Source of the DNA: Zanthoxylum bungeanum
Taxonomy: Eukaryota > Streptophyta > Magnoliopsida > Sapindales > Rutaceae
Length of the DNA stretch: 64,000 bases
Assembly: GCA_019454045.1 (NCBI GenBank)
Contig: SKCR01006523.1
Coordinates: forward strand, 108,289 to 172,288
Direction of reading: 5' to 3'
The notes below the pieces were generated by a model. The model searched no databases and had not been told where the DNA came from. It saw only the letters and a list, made by a program, of their open reading frames with translations. The position numbers and the translations under genes were made by a program. This document shows, piece by piece, positions 12,144-23,226 of this stretch (positions within the stretch are counted from its first letter, which is position 1; every line of letters begins with the position of its first letter).

Positions 12144-12330
12144 TTTTCCAAGAAAAAATAATAAAACCAATTAATTAATTGATTTAAATAAAACCAAAAG
12201 TAAATGATTTTCCCTCCAAACACTATTACACCAACTTACATCAACTATTCATATGTCACTTCAATAAAGTGATGTGATGCAAGTCAATCCATCAATCCAT
12301 CAATCAATCAATCAATCAATCAATCACTCA

Positions 12331-12390
12331 AAGTGACTTTTGATTTGACGTTTGATGTGACGATTGATTTGACGCTTGATGCGACTTGCG
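12331..12390 (-). promoter_or_regulatory. TTGACG/TGACT cluster in U3
   Basis: Repeated GTGACTTTTGATTTGACG-type blocks contain TTGAC (W-box core) and TGACG (as-1 core), read on the plus strand. Similar clusters occur at 4455-4515, 33905-33965, 40105-40165 and 55890-55950. Stress responsiveness is inferred from motif knowledge only. Confidence 0.45.
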
Positions 12391-12445
12391 ATGCCGCACT
12401 TGAATTCGAAATACGAATGTGCTCGCAATCACACTCGGGCTCGAG

Positions 12446-12745
12446 TTTGCTAATTCCAAATTAACGATTTTTCCGTCACGTCGTAATTAAATGATTACGC
12501 CTAGCGAATTCACTATTCACGTCGCTAACGAATTAATTCTAAATTAATTCGTTCGCCCGAATTAAAATCTAACTTTAATTCCGCGTGGAAATCTAATTTC
12601 GTTTAATATATCGAATATATTATTTTACCGATTAATTCCAAATTAATCGTTATCTCTCTCTAGAAGATATTTTATCCTAGATAAAATATCTCTGTAATTA
12701 ATCATAGATTAATTTTCTCTCTCTTCTATATAATCCCAGATTATT
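12446..12745. repeat. Dyad array in element 1 5' LTR
   Basis: Same set as 4571-4870, including GATATTTTATC/GATAAAATATC, CGATTAATT/AATTAATCG and CGAATTAATT/AATTAATTCG arms around 3-bp centres. The last of these is perfect over 10 bp here, where the sister LTR has lost the outer pair. Confidence 0.86.
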
Positions 12746-13801
12746 CAAGAGTGCGAGTTGTGCAACATCGGTGGATTATCGGGAAGCGACCCATGAGATC
12801 CCCGGATAAGTTAGCAGTAAATACGGTCGTCGAGTATCCGAATCACGTACGTACCAAGTACTACGTTTATACCGATTTACGAGACAAGGTCGACTCCTAG
12901 CAAAGCACCAAGTCTACCCAATTCTCCGGACATATCCATTTAAGAATATTAAAGATCTGTATCAAGCGTAGTATACGATTGTATTGTGTGTATCGGCCCA
13001 GTATCAGATAGTCACGTGCTAGGGCTGGGGCTGGATAAGTGTCTACCCCGTCCGAAGCACATATCGGATGTCTGGTAACATAGTCTCTATAATCGGATAT
13101 TCATGACCTGGTCACAATATCCCGATTGGTTGCGCAACTCAAGAGCACTAGTACCGTATCCTGCGTGACATCATCTCCAATATGACTGAAGTGATACTTC
13201 CGTCTTGACATCACACCCAATACACTACGACTCTCTGATAAACCCAGAAGTGGTGTACGCAGAACCGGTTAAAGCCCTGTACCACCAAGACCAAAGTCTA
13301 TCGATTATCGTAAGTATTAGCGATGTAAGTCTCAGGTTAAGACTATACACACCTACCTTGATTTCGGCCTCCCATAGACACATAGTCATAATACCAATGG
13401 GATTCCGAAGGGTCTATCCAGAGCGAAGCTGTTTCCCGTACCATCGGTGAAACACGACCTCCTATCGCACTTGCATAAGTATCCAATACCTATATATATG
13501 AGAACTATGCCGTTGTGCCCTTACAACGCACACAAGTGAAATACTAGCCTATTCCGCATTATCGATGTCCAGTCTCGATAATACTCCGGCTAGGGATATT
13601 TAATGATTAATCCTTCGGGGACTGATACTGTCTCATATCATTCTCAGTCCAGGAACTAATCACAGGGACCTCTCTTCATTTATATCTATGGTGATCTAAT
13701 CACAGATGATGAGAGTGCAATTTCCTTGTCACATAGTTAATTTGCTACAACAACACAATGATCTGTGCAAATAGTGACGCTATGGGTCATTTTGTCCAAC
13801 A

Positions 13802-13806
13802 GGACT
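13802..13806. repeat. Target-site duplication GGACT, right copy
   Basis: Pairs with 3821-3825. After it the element E sequence continues (AATATTGAATTG), matching the uninterrupted order in elements 2 and 4. Confidence 0.93.
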
Positions 13807-14060
13807 AATATTGAATTGTTGTTTTAATAACAGTTGGACTGTATTATAGTTGATTATATATTGGATTATAGTAATCAATATATTTGAATTAATTAATTTC
13901 AATTTACAGTTGATTTTATAATTGGATTATAGTAATCAATGTAATTGAGGTTAATTATTTAAATTATATTTGATTGTATAGTTGGACTATAATAATCATT
14001 ATAATATATAGTACCACAAATCGTTGATTAAATAGTTGGACTATTAGAATCAAGATATAA
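13807..14060 (+). repeat. AT-rich tandem repeat with internal dyads (element E leader)
   Basis: Four units of about 55-68 bp start near 13849, 13909, 13969 and 14025. Each has the core TTGATT(A/T)...TTGGA(T/C)TAT...AATCA. TGATTA at one end of the core is the inverse of TAATCA at the other. Equivalent blocks lie at 9225-9440, 26160-26370, 37185-37400 and 60820-61020. Confidence 0.78.
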
Positions 14061-14089
14061 TTGAAAGATTAGTGTTTAAAACATAATCC

Positions 14090-14640
14090 TGGGTGAAAAT
14101 GTATTTAAACGACTTCATTTTTCAAATTGGGAATAAATTTCAGGATGGTCCTGGAAACTAATAAGTTACTTTATTTGATAAAATAACGTATTAGGCCTAA
14201 GCCCGAAGTTAAGCAAATAAGTGGAACATGATATTTGGAATATTCATGTAATGATAACTTTAGTGCTTAATCCATTATACTTGTCAAGTAGACTCCTTAA
14301 TTTCTGAATCAGAACTAAGGATTAGATCCTTAAAGTATGATAATGAAATTGAAGGATTTTCATGGATCTATTTTAGATCTTTGAAATACTAAATTGCAAT
14401 AAATAATTCTTGGAGAATTAATGACTATTCTCAAGGAGACAAAGTCAAACTTTGCAATTAGGCAAGTAGCGCAAGGCGCACCTCACTTCGATATTCTAGA
14501 AACCCGAGGCTTGGCCAAAGGCTACTGGAATGTTGAAAAGGGCAGATGCAAAATCATTATAATCTTCTAGGAAGATAAAAAGACATATCCCAAGAAGGAA
14601 TTGAAGACGAGCAATACTCTGACTTCAAAAATATTTGTCA
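14090..14640 (+). pseudogene. Decayed gag of element E
   Basis: Aligns in reverse orientation with the gag of G. It keeps the N-terminal part (14140-14390), then jumps across the same roughly 180-bp core deletion (TTGCAATAAATAATTCTTGG at 14397-14416). The zinc-knuckle segment is absent: GACATATCCCAAG at 14582-14594 runs straight into GAATTGAAGAC. No frame is open. Confidence 0.65.
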
Positions 14641-15079
14641 ACATTATGTTCACTACTAATATTGAAATTGGATTTTAGATACTTAGTGTGGTACATAAAT
14701 ATATGTATTGATGTTCAGAATCTGTTTTGAACAGGATACTGACTTCAATAGAGATTAATCTGCGAATTAAAAACGGGATGAAAGTCGATGTTTTAACCGT
14801 AGATACCTATGTTTAGGAACTACCCTTTGGGTAAGTACGTAAATTAGGAAACTGTTATAGTGTAACTAGTTTGACTAGAAATATTATCTCTATATCGCGT
14901 CTAACCCGCTGCGGGTGTACCTTTATATTCTAGAACACTAAAGTGTTTTATTATATAAAGATGATATTGAGATAAACATATTAGATGTGAATAACAGAAT
15001 TTATATTTAGAATATAAATAAATCTCACACGTATAACATGAAAAATAAATAGCTCAAACTGATTTGATCAGATTGAAAC

Positions 15080-17150
15080 TTAAATGTGGCATAGTTGTCA
15101 GGGACACTATTAAACAAGAATCGTATATCCAGACTTTCGAAGAGTGGGTACTATGACTGATTTGATTCTATTCAAATAAAGTCTACGAATCTAGTTTATT
15201 GGGCAAAGTGCCTAAAACACTATTTACTTGGTAAAAGTGCCAAAGCCACCGATCTGTTAGCCCTAGTTCATAGTGAAGCAAGTGGGCCCATGTCTAGCTA
15301 GGCTAGATGTGGATATGAATATTTCGTGACCTTTACGGATGTGGCATCGCATGTGGTTACATGTTTCTTTTGAAACACAAATCGGAAAATGTTAAAGTCT
15401 CGACACGAAATAGACAAACAGATCGGCTAAAGTATTAAACTATCACGGTAAGGCCGAAATGGAAAATACTTAAGCAATAAGTTTCTCGTATACTTGAAAG
15501 AGTATAGTATTCTTTCAATGAGGACTCCTCCCGGAACACGTCAGTTTGACGGTGTGTCCGAACAGGATTAACCGAATTTTGTTGGACATGATAAGGTTAA
15601 TCATGAGTCGCTCTGAGCTACCATTTCCTTCAATGGATACTTTAATCAGTGCAAGAACTTATTTAGAATAAGGTTCCATAAATATCTGTTTGACAGATAT
15701 CATATTAGATATGAACGGGAAAAGAAACCGGGTTTCACATTCCTGAATATTTGGGTATGCTAGGCATACGTTTGGATGATACCAAACAAGAACCCAAATT
15801 GGATAAGTGCCAAATGTAGGTTATCTTAGGGATACCATAAGTATTGTACTTATACACCTCACAAGAGAACAATTAGATTGTTGCTCACCATGCGGTTTTC
15901 CTGAGAGGAATACCGATATGCAGTGGTAAGTGGGAGGATAGTAAAACTCGATGAAAATCAGAGTAATTCTATTCTTGGCACCGAATCTTAATGGAACACA
16001 AATAGTTCATCAAGGATGAAACTATACCATTAATCTTCGAATACACAAGAACCGCGTAGGTCGGAGAGAATCAGAAAACAACCTGGGGTATGGGTTTCTG
16101 ATCTTACCTCATAAAGATGTCTATCTTTTGAGGAACACAAACCGACTACGTATAAGGTAGTGATACAAGGTATCGACTCCATATTATGGCAAAGTGCCAT
16201 GATATCCAAATTGGATTCCATGTAAATCAACTATGTTTAGACACTAGTTGAAGTACCGCAAGGCATTATGCCTATTGGTACTTATAAGTCTTCAAGGAAG
16301 ACGTACATGGATGGCAATATACCAACGTACTAAGCTAGGCTTGTAACGAAAAGGTAGAGTTATCAAGATTGTGTTGATTACAATGAAACCTTTTACCTAT
16401 TGCCACGGCAAATCCATTTCGACAATGCTTGCTGATGCTGCATGTTTCATTTATGAAATATGGCAGCTGAATGCCAAAACCGCTTTCCTTAAAGGAAACC
16501 TTTTGGAGGATGTTTACAACATCTTGACGGTTTTTGTCGAACCATAACAAGCAAACTAGGTTTGCAGGTTATTCGATCCATGTTTGGATTGATGCAAGCA
16601 TTATGTTCTTGGAATTGTCGTTTCGAAAATAATTCTTGTGTGTATAAGGAGGTTAGTGGGAGCGCACTGACAGTGAATTTTCTAAGTAATGATGATATAT
16701 CATTTCTTGGAAATGATATTCCCATAATATAATCGGTTGAAAGCTTGGCTTTCATGGAACGACTATAATAAGTATAAAAACGGTACTATAAAGTTTGAAT
16801 AACGGTACAGTGAGCTAGAAATCTTCCAAGTAAGACTGTTACCGATATAAACACAATGCGGGTTATTGCTGCAGCTGAGGCAGCAATAGAAGCCATTTGG
16901 GTAACAAATCTAATTAGATTAGATATAGTTCTGTTAGCAGCTGAGCTATGCGTCAGCACATGCTAAAGAATTAATGGTCTCATCGACGATCCAGATACTT
17001 ACTTAGATATTCATCTGATTCGTTCGGATCATACATCGTGGCGATGTGATGATCGAATAAATCGCATAAAGATGATATTCATACAAATCCGCTGATGAAA
17101 ACCTTTTCTCAGCATTTTGAGCCAACCGTACATAGTTCGAGTGTTAAACA
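15080..17150 (+). pseudogene. Decayed pol of element E
   Basis: Integrase traces (15080-15620) include the ATDLLALVHS-like block near 15250 and a PPGTRQFDGVSEQ-like block near 15524-15565. RT traces (about 16280-16790) include ARLV near 16334, EDVYNILTVF near 16505 and a catalytic region reading FLSNDDISFLGND near 16677, where the usual form is YVDD. RNase H traces (AAAEAAIEAIW near 16870) come last. The order is copia type. Several stops and shifts mean no product. Confidence 0.8.
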
Positions 17151-17168
17151 CTCGAGTGACTGGCTATA

Positions 17169-17183
17169 GGCCAAATGGGAGAT
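17169..17183 (+). other. Polypurine tract of element E
   Basis: GGCCAAATGGGAGAT directly before TGTTGGAC. Confidence 0.8.
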
Positions 17184-19077
17184 TGTTGGACAATTATGAC
17201 CTATAGCGTCACTATTTGTACAGATCACGGTGTTGTTGTACAAATTAACTATGTGACAAATGAGATTGTACTCTTATCATTTGTGATTAAATAACCTAGA
17301 TGTATAAGTGATAGGAGGTCCCTGTGATTTGTTCCTGGACGGAGAATGATATGAGACAGTATCAGTCCACGAAGGATAAATCATTAAATATCCCTAGTCA
17401 GAGTATTATCGAGATTGGACATCGATAATGCGTAAAAGACTAGTATTACACTTGTGCGCGTTGTGAGGGCACAACGGCATAGTTCTCATAGGGTATAGGA
17501 TACTCATGCAAGTGTGATAGGACGTTGTGTTTTACCGATGGTACGGGAAATAGCTTCACTCTGGATTGACCCCTGCGGAATCCCATTGGTAGTATGACTA
17601 TGTGTCTATGGGAGTCTGTAATCAAGGTAGGTGTATTTGTTCTTAACCTGAGACTTGCACCGCTATTACTTGCGACAATCAATATACTTTGGTTGAGGTC
17701 GTCCAAGGCTTTAACCGGTTCTGTGTACGCCAATGCTGGGTATATTGAGAATCGTAGTGTGTTGGGTGTGATGTTAAGACGGAAGTATCACTCCAGTCAT
17801 ATGGAGATGATGGTCACATACGATACGGAACTCGTTCTCTTAAATGCTCGAGCTATCGGGATATTATGACTAGGTCATGTATATCCGATTATAGAGACTA
17901 GTTGCCAGATATCCGATATGTGCTTCGTAAGGGGCAGACACAATCCAGCCCTAAGCCTAGCACGTGAACATCCGATACTGGATCGACATACGTAATACTA
18001 CGGTATACTACGCTTGATATAGATCACATATTCCTATAAGGATATTTCTGGAGAATTGGGTAGGCATGTCGCTTTGCTAGAAGTCAACCTTGTCTTGTAA
18101 ATCGGTATAAACGTAGTTAGAGGTACTTACGTGTTCGGATAGTCCGACGACCGTATTTCCTGCCAACATATCTGGGGATCTCATGGGTCGCTTCCCGAAG
18201 ATTCACCGATGACGTATGACTCACACTTTAATTAATCTGGGATTAATTAGAAGAGAGAGAAAATTAATCTGGGATTAATTACGGAGATATTTTATCTGGG
18301 ATAAATATTAATGAAAGAGAGAGAACTATTAATTTTGAATTTCGATTAAAATAATATATTTGATATATTATACGAAATTGGATTTCGACGCGGAATTAAT
18401 ATTAGATTTTAATTCGGGCGAACGAATTAATTTAGAATTAGTCACTTTGAGTGATGTGACAATTGATTGATTGATTGATGTGAGATGATGTGAGTTGATT
18501 GAAAATCATTTATTGTTTTTGCTTTTGACTTTTTGAAATTGAAAAAGGTAAATGGTTTATTAATTTTGGAAATAACTAAAACCAAATACACTTTTTCATT
18601 TACTCTCTCTCTCTCTCTCCACTCACGGTTTCTAGGAAACCATTTTCCCTCATCTCTTCCTTCTCTTCTCTCACGGCTTGGAGCCGAATTCTTGCCTCTG
18701 TTTTCTACAATTTTGCCGAGAATAATGGAGAAGAAATGGAGTGGTTTTTGTGGCAAAAATCACCAAGTGCTAGCACACACAAATAGGTTATACAAAGGTG
18801 ATAGGGCAGCGAATTTGTGAGCTTGGAATCATCTTTTGAAGCTTGAAGCTTGGAGCTTCAATGGAGGTCATCAATGGCCGAATTCTTGGAGGAGTTTCAC
18901 AGCCCAAACCGAGTAGTCCACGAGCTAGAAGAGCCACTGCCGAGCTTCTTGGAGGAGTTGTCTTCTTCGCGTCGCAAGATCCGGTCAATGTGAGTATATT
19001 ATGCACCTCCCTTGATGTGTATTCACTTTTTTCATTGCTTGATTTCATGATCTTGGGACCTAATCTAGAAACCAATA
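17184..19077 (+). repeat. Element E 3' LTR
   Basis: Starts TGTTGGACAATTATGACC and ends CTAGAAACCAATA, with the last C changed to T. At 1894 bp it is shorter than its relatives because about 200 bp are missing near 18439 (AGAATTAGTCACTTTG). The 5' copy keeps that interval (roughly 760-960). The partial dyad array lies at 18230-18430. Confidence 0.87.
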
Positions 19078-19473
19078 GGAACGTCGTCATTTGGATCCAG
19101 TTGGACCTTTTGTTAGAAGATGTGAACTTGTTGGGCCATTTAAACTGGGACGAGTTCGTGTCCTTTGACAGTTGGGCCAAAAGCTTCTAAAATGCCGATG
19201 GGCCACTTTATAAGTGGGTTTCTTATCATTTGAAGTTGTTTAGCCATATTATCGCAAAGTGTAAACCTGTTGGGCCTTTTCAATTGGGACAAGTTTGCGC
19301 CGCGCAATAATATGATTGAACACTTTAGAATGATAATGGGCCAATTAGTATAGAATTTTTATGAATTTATGCATTACATGCATTGCACGCTTGCACACTG
19401 ACACACGATCTTAAAAGACACCATAGATTCCCGTTGGGTTAGGGAAGATGGGATATTAATCAAAAGGCCATTA
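19078..19473 (+). other. Intergenic or Ty3/gypsy leader, nothing firmly identified
   Basis: Lies between the end of element E and the Tat-type gag start. It has several TTGGGCC blocks. No primer site or LTR end is visible, so this is probably the surviving 5' leader of the gypsy remnant. Confidence 0.4.
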
Positions 19474-20751
19474 GTGAACATGAGTGAATCAGTCAACGAG
19501 AGGTCTCGAATGAATCAGATTGAAGCTAACCTCACCAAAATGACTGAACAACTGCAAGCTTTGACTGCCGCCATGTCTAATATGGCCGTGCCCCGCCCCG
19601 CGGGAGGATCTGAAAATGAGAGGTGTGAGAGCCTTCCAATTGGATTGAATGATGATGCTCTTGTGGTTGATGATGATATGGCCAAATATACCGCTGGGAG
19701 AATAGCCGGGTCTCAGGCCGAGATACAGAAACTCCGTGATCAAATGGAGTCAGTTACCCGTAAACTGAAGGGGAAGCATAAGGATTTATTGGATTATGAT
19801 GTAATGACATTCGAGGAACAGCTGCCAGCTCAGTTTAAAATGCCCGACATTGCCAAATTTAATGGAAACGGAGACCCGAGGGTCCATCTGAGGCAATATG
19901 TCGTGGTGATGAGTTCGGTAGGCCTGTCGTAGCGCCAAGTCCAAAAGATGTTTGGGATGTCACTCGAGGGGGCACCTGTAGTGTGGTATCACAGCCTTGA
20001 GAAAAAGGTTAAAGAAGATTGGAGGGAACTGGCTGATGTCTTCCTAAAGCAGTATGTTACAGACTTGGAGATCGACTTGTCGCTTCGCGAGTTGGAGAAT
20101 ACCAAGCAGAAGCCAGAGGAAAGCTTTAAGGAATACGTGGATCGCTGGAGAAGCCAACTTTTGAAGATGCAGACTCGGTCTTCAGAGAAGGACCAGATTA
20201 ATATGATTATCAAGGGTACGAAACCCTCGATTTATGGTAAGCTGAGGAGGATGACCTCCATGATTGCGGATTTCCGATAGCTGAGTGAAACGGTCATGGA
20301 TATTGAAGAGGAGGAAGCCGAGAATCGGAAGTTTTACAGTCTGAATAGGAGAACCGTTGGAGGAGCTTCGGGCGCTAAACCTGTTACTGCGGAGATTTCT
20401 GCCATTAAGAATAGGCATTTTTCTAACTTAGGCAGACCCTTGTCCAAAGTACTTGAGAAGTTGACCAGGTAGGGACTCTTGAAACCTTTGGAACATAGAC
20501 CACTACCCAATCCTCCACCACCAAACCTTAACATGAACCGTTATTGTCACTTCCACCAAAACCCCGGCCATGACACCGACAACTGTACTTGTCTGAGACA
20601 CGAGATCCAAGACCTTATAGACTCCCAAAAAATCCCCGATCCTGAAAAAGAACAGCCTAACACATACCGCAACCCCTTGCCCAACTATCACTCTGTTCCC
20701 CCACCTACTTATATGATCAATTCTGGCCTACCCGAAGACCTTGTCCTCTAA
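19474..20751 (+). pseudogene. Tat/Ogre-like Ty3/gypsy gag, broken by stops
   Basis: One frame runs through with stops at 19930, 20278, 20470 and 20749. The N-terminus has a coiled-coil-like stretch (about residues 8-30) and an FEEQLPAQFKMPDIAKFNG block. The capsid region shows GDPRVHLRQY, WYHSLE and ESFKEYVDRWRSQ, as in Retrotrans_gag. The nucleocapsid region at 20545-20590 has CHFHQNPGHDTDNC, the C-x2-H-x4-H-x5-C form typical of the Tat clade. The start ATG at 19474 is the first in frame; a second follows four codons later. The stops can each arise by one C-to-T-type change. Confidence 0.85.
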
Positions 20752-21570
20752 TCCTTCGACCATCAAGCCTCTTGCCTTGGAATTTGGGATAGCAATAGTG
20801 AGGATGAAATGGAGCAGAAGAAGAATTTCTGGGAAGATTTCTCGAGTAGTGACGAAGATGAAGTAAAAGGAATGACCCGTAGTGGGTGTTTCTATAGTTA
20901 TACTACAGAAAAAGGGAAGGAAATGCTGACAGAAAGCCGAGAGGTGGCCGAGAATACTGAAAATGCTGAAGGAGATGTAGTGCTGCGGCAACTGAAAAAG
21001 ACCCGAGCACAATTGAGTATCTGAGAGTTGTTGTGTGCGTCCTGAGAGCACAGACGGGCTATGGTGGAGGCCTTGAGAAAGATAATAGTGCCGGAGGATG
21101 CTAATCCCGTAATGTTTGTAGGATCAGTGCAGAAGGAAGCTCTGCAAATAACATTTTCTGAAGAAGAACTCTCGGCTAAGGGAAGAAACCACAATAGGCC
21201 TTTATTTGTCTGAGCTGAAGTGAGGGGCAAAAAGACATCTTGTGTGATGGTGGACGATGGCTCATCCATCAATGTGTGCCCATTGAGGATTTTGGCGAGG
21301 CTGGGTATAAAGCCGACAGATATGAGTCCCTCTAATATGACTATCAATGCTTATGATGATAGCAAGCGGGGAGTCGAGGGTACTTTTGCCGCTATGGTCA
21401 AGGTTGGCCTGATTGAGGATGAAGTTGAGTTCACAGTGCTAGATATCCCGACCACTTTTTCCTTGTTGTTGAGAAGACCGTGGTTTCATAAGCTTGGGGG
21501 CGTGCCCTCCACTATGCATCAGGTTATTAAATTTCCCTATGGAGAAGGGATTGTCACCATTTGAGCTGAG
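20752..21570 (+). pseudogene. Tat/Ogre-like linker and aspartic protease, broken by stops
   Basis: Continues in the gag frame. An acidic stretch (about 20800-20870) leads to LRQLKKTRAQLSI, a stop at 21022 where Trp is usual, and another at 21043. A third stop (21211) precedes the protease, whose active-site block reads VMVDDGSSINVCPL (Asp codon 21253-21255). LDIPTTFSLLLRRPWFH follows, the usual second half of the fold. A stop at 21562 ends the block. The protease would cut the polyprotein, but no continuous product can form. Confidence 0.83.
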
Positions 21571-22991
21571 GTGGACAATGCTGTAGCCACCTTGGAAATA
21601 CAACATTTCACGAGGTTCCAAGTGTCGGTGACTTTTGAGGAATGGGTGAATCCCAAGGTAGCAAGGATCATGGAGAAAATGAAGTTCGAGCCAGGCCAAG
21701 GCCCGGCATTGCCAGATTTCAAAGGGCAGAATACTCGGAGGGGTTTGGGATACCGATCTAATGAAGATAAGCCAAAGTCCAAGAAGAAATGGATGAAGTT
21801 GATGGAATGCTTTGTAAAGGCTTCGGGGTATCAAAGAGAGCCTGAACTAGTGGAAATTAACGGGATTGTGGTGCCCGGATTTGAGATCTTCCAAGATGTA
21901 CTGGGCGGAAAATCACTGACGGAAGAAATGGCGAAAGAAGAAGAGAAATGGGAAGAAGAGCTGATGAAGCTGGAGAGCCTGACTCTTGAGAAGGATAAGG
22001 AGCCTGAGAAGAACCCGGTTGTGGAGGAAGAAATGTCTGTAGATGATGAGGATATTTATCTTCCTGATTTATTTGAGTGTACTCCCGCATTTGCTAGCAA
22101 TAAAGACAATCATTTTGCTTACTTGCCTGAGTCTCTTCCTCTTAACTTGCATGACTTAAGCATATTCGATATCAACTCCACCAAAATGAATGCATTCAAC
22201 CTTGGTACATCTGAAAGCCCCAAGGAAGTCTTAAATGCGAGTGAGGTTACCGCCGAAGAGCGGAAGAGTTTAGAAGAGTTATTGGTCAAATATGCTAAGG
22301 TATTTGCTTGGTCCTACGAGGACATGCCTGGAGTAGATAGAAGCATTGCTCAGCATGCGATACCGAATTATCCAAACATGAGGCCGCAAAGTAGAAGCTT
22401 CGGAGAATGAGACCTGAATTGGCCGAGAAGGTCAGAGAAGAAGTTAAGAAGCAAATAGATGTGGGATTCCTCGAAGTGGTAAAGTACCCTGAGTGGTTGG
22501 CAAATATTGTGCCAGTAACGAAGAAAGACGAAAAATTCAGAATGTGCGTGGATTACAGAGACCTCAACAAAGCTTGTCCGAAGGATGACTTTCCTTTGCC
22601 GCATATAGATGTACTTGTTGATAGTGCGGCTTTGTCTGCTATGTACTCATTCACGAATGGGTTCTCGGGATACAATCAGGTTCTTATGGCTGAAGAAGAT
22701 AAGCATAAGACCACTTTCGTCACAGAATGGGGAACCTATTGCTACAAGGTGATGTCGTTGGGGCTTAAGAATGTCGGAGCCACTTATCAGCGGATGGCTA
22801 CTACTTTATTTCATGACCTAATGCATAAGGAGATTGAGGTGTACGTGGATGACATGATGGTCAAATCAGAGACGAGAGATTGGCAAATAGAAGCATTGGA
22901 GAAGTTCCTTGAATGAGTCGACAAGTACAACCTGCTGCTGAATCCCAAGAAGTGTGTGTTCGGAGTAACATCAGGGAAGTTGCTCGGCCAT
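21571..22991 (+). pseudogene. Tat/Ogre-like reverse transcriptase, N-terminal and palm part, truncated
   Basis: A 279-codon stretch (21571-22410) carries the protease-RT linker with KFEPGQGP and an acidic region. A frameshift near 22388 then moves the RT into the third frame. RT motifs are clear: FLEVVKYPEWLANIVPV, MCVDYRDLNKACPKDDFPLP, FSGYNQ, TEWGTYCY, GLKNVGATYQR and the catalytic EVYVDDMMVKS (YVDD at 22842-22853). After a stop (22914), LNPKKCVFGVTSGKLLGH continues to about 22990. There the sequence switches to element G. RNase H and integrase are absent. Confidence 0.88.
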
Positions 22992-23226
22992 AGCTTAAGA
23001 AAGCATCCTTAGTTCATCTAAGATACTTAAGGATGTTCTTAACATCAATCCAGTGACTATCACTTGGATTGGCCTGATTGTGAGTCTATATGCTCAAAGC
23101 ATATGAAACATCAGGTCGCGTACATATCTTTCAATGTACGAGTTATTGGAGAGTGCCAACAACTTTTAGATCTATCCCAGTAGATCCTTATTCCTAGAAT
23201 AAAGGTTGTTTCTCCCAAGTATTATG

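Larger units (their letters stand above)
3826..13801 (-). mobile_element. Element 1: complete-ended family-A Ty1/copia element
   Basis: A 9,976-bp minus-strand element with both LTRs (2105 and 2103 bp), TG...CA ends, primer site, polypurine tract and 5-bp duplication. Pol remnants run in copia order (integrase before RT) on the minus strand. By eye the LTRs differ by only about 2%, so insertion is fairly recent. Even so, the gag core and the RT catalytic segment are deleted and the frames are broken. It sits in reverse orientation inside the same-family element E. Confidence 0.93.
11699..13801 (-). repeat. Element 1 5' LTR (right)
   Basis: 2103 bp, near-identical to 3826-5930. As the upstream LTR of a minus-strand element it would hold the active promoter. 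It carries the dyad array (12446-12745), the TTGACG cluster and a TATA box (12135-12143). Confidence 0.93.
480..19077 (+). mobile_element. Element E: family-A Ty1/copia element, split by element 1
   Basis: A plus-strand element in order: truncated 5' LTR (480-1563), primer site (1565-1577), long leader, then a break at 3825 where element 1 (3826-13801) is inserted. The leader resumes at 13807, followed by gag and pol remnants, a polypurine tract (17169-17183) and a 3' LTR (17184-19077). The two halves rejoin across the 5-bp duplication GGACT, and the rejoined sequence matches uninterrupted family-A copies. Stops and indels run through all coding parts, so E is dead. It is older than element 1. 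Confidence 0.88.

Noticed and set aside
19078..19473. Possible host exon between element E and the gypsy gag
   Set aside because: No frame beyond short ones, no splice-consistent structure, and it directly precedes a gypsy gag start.
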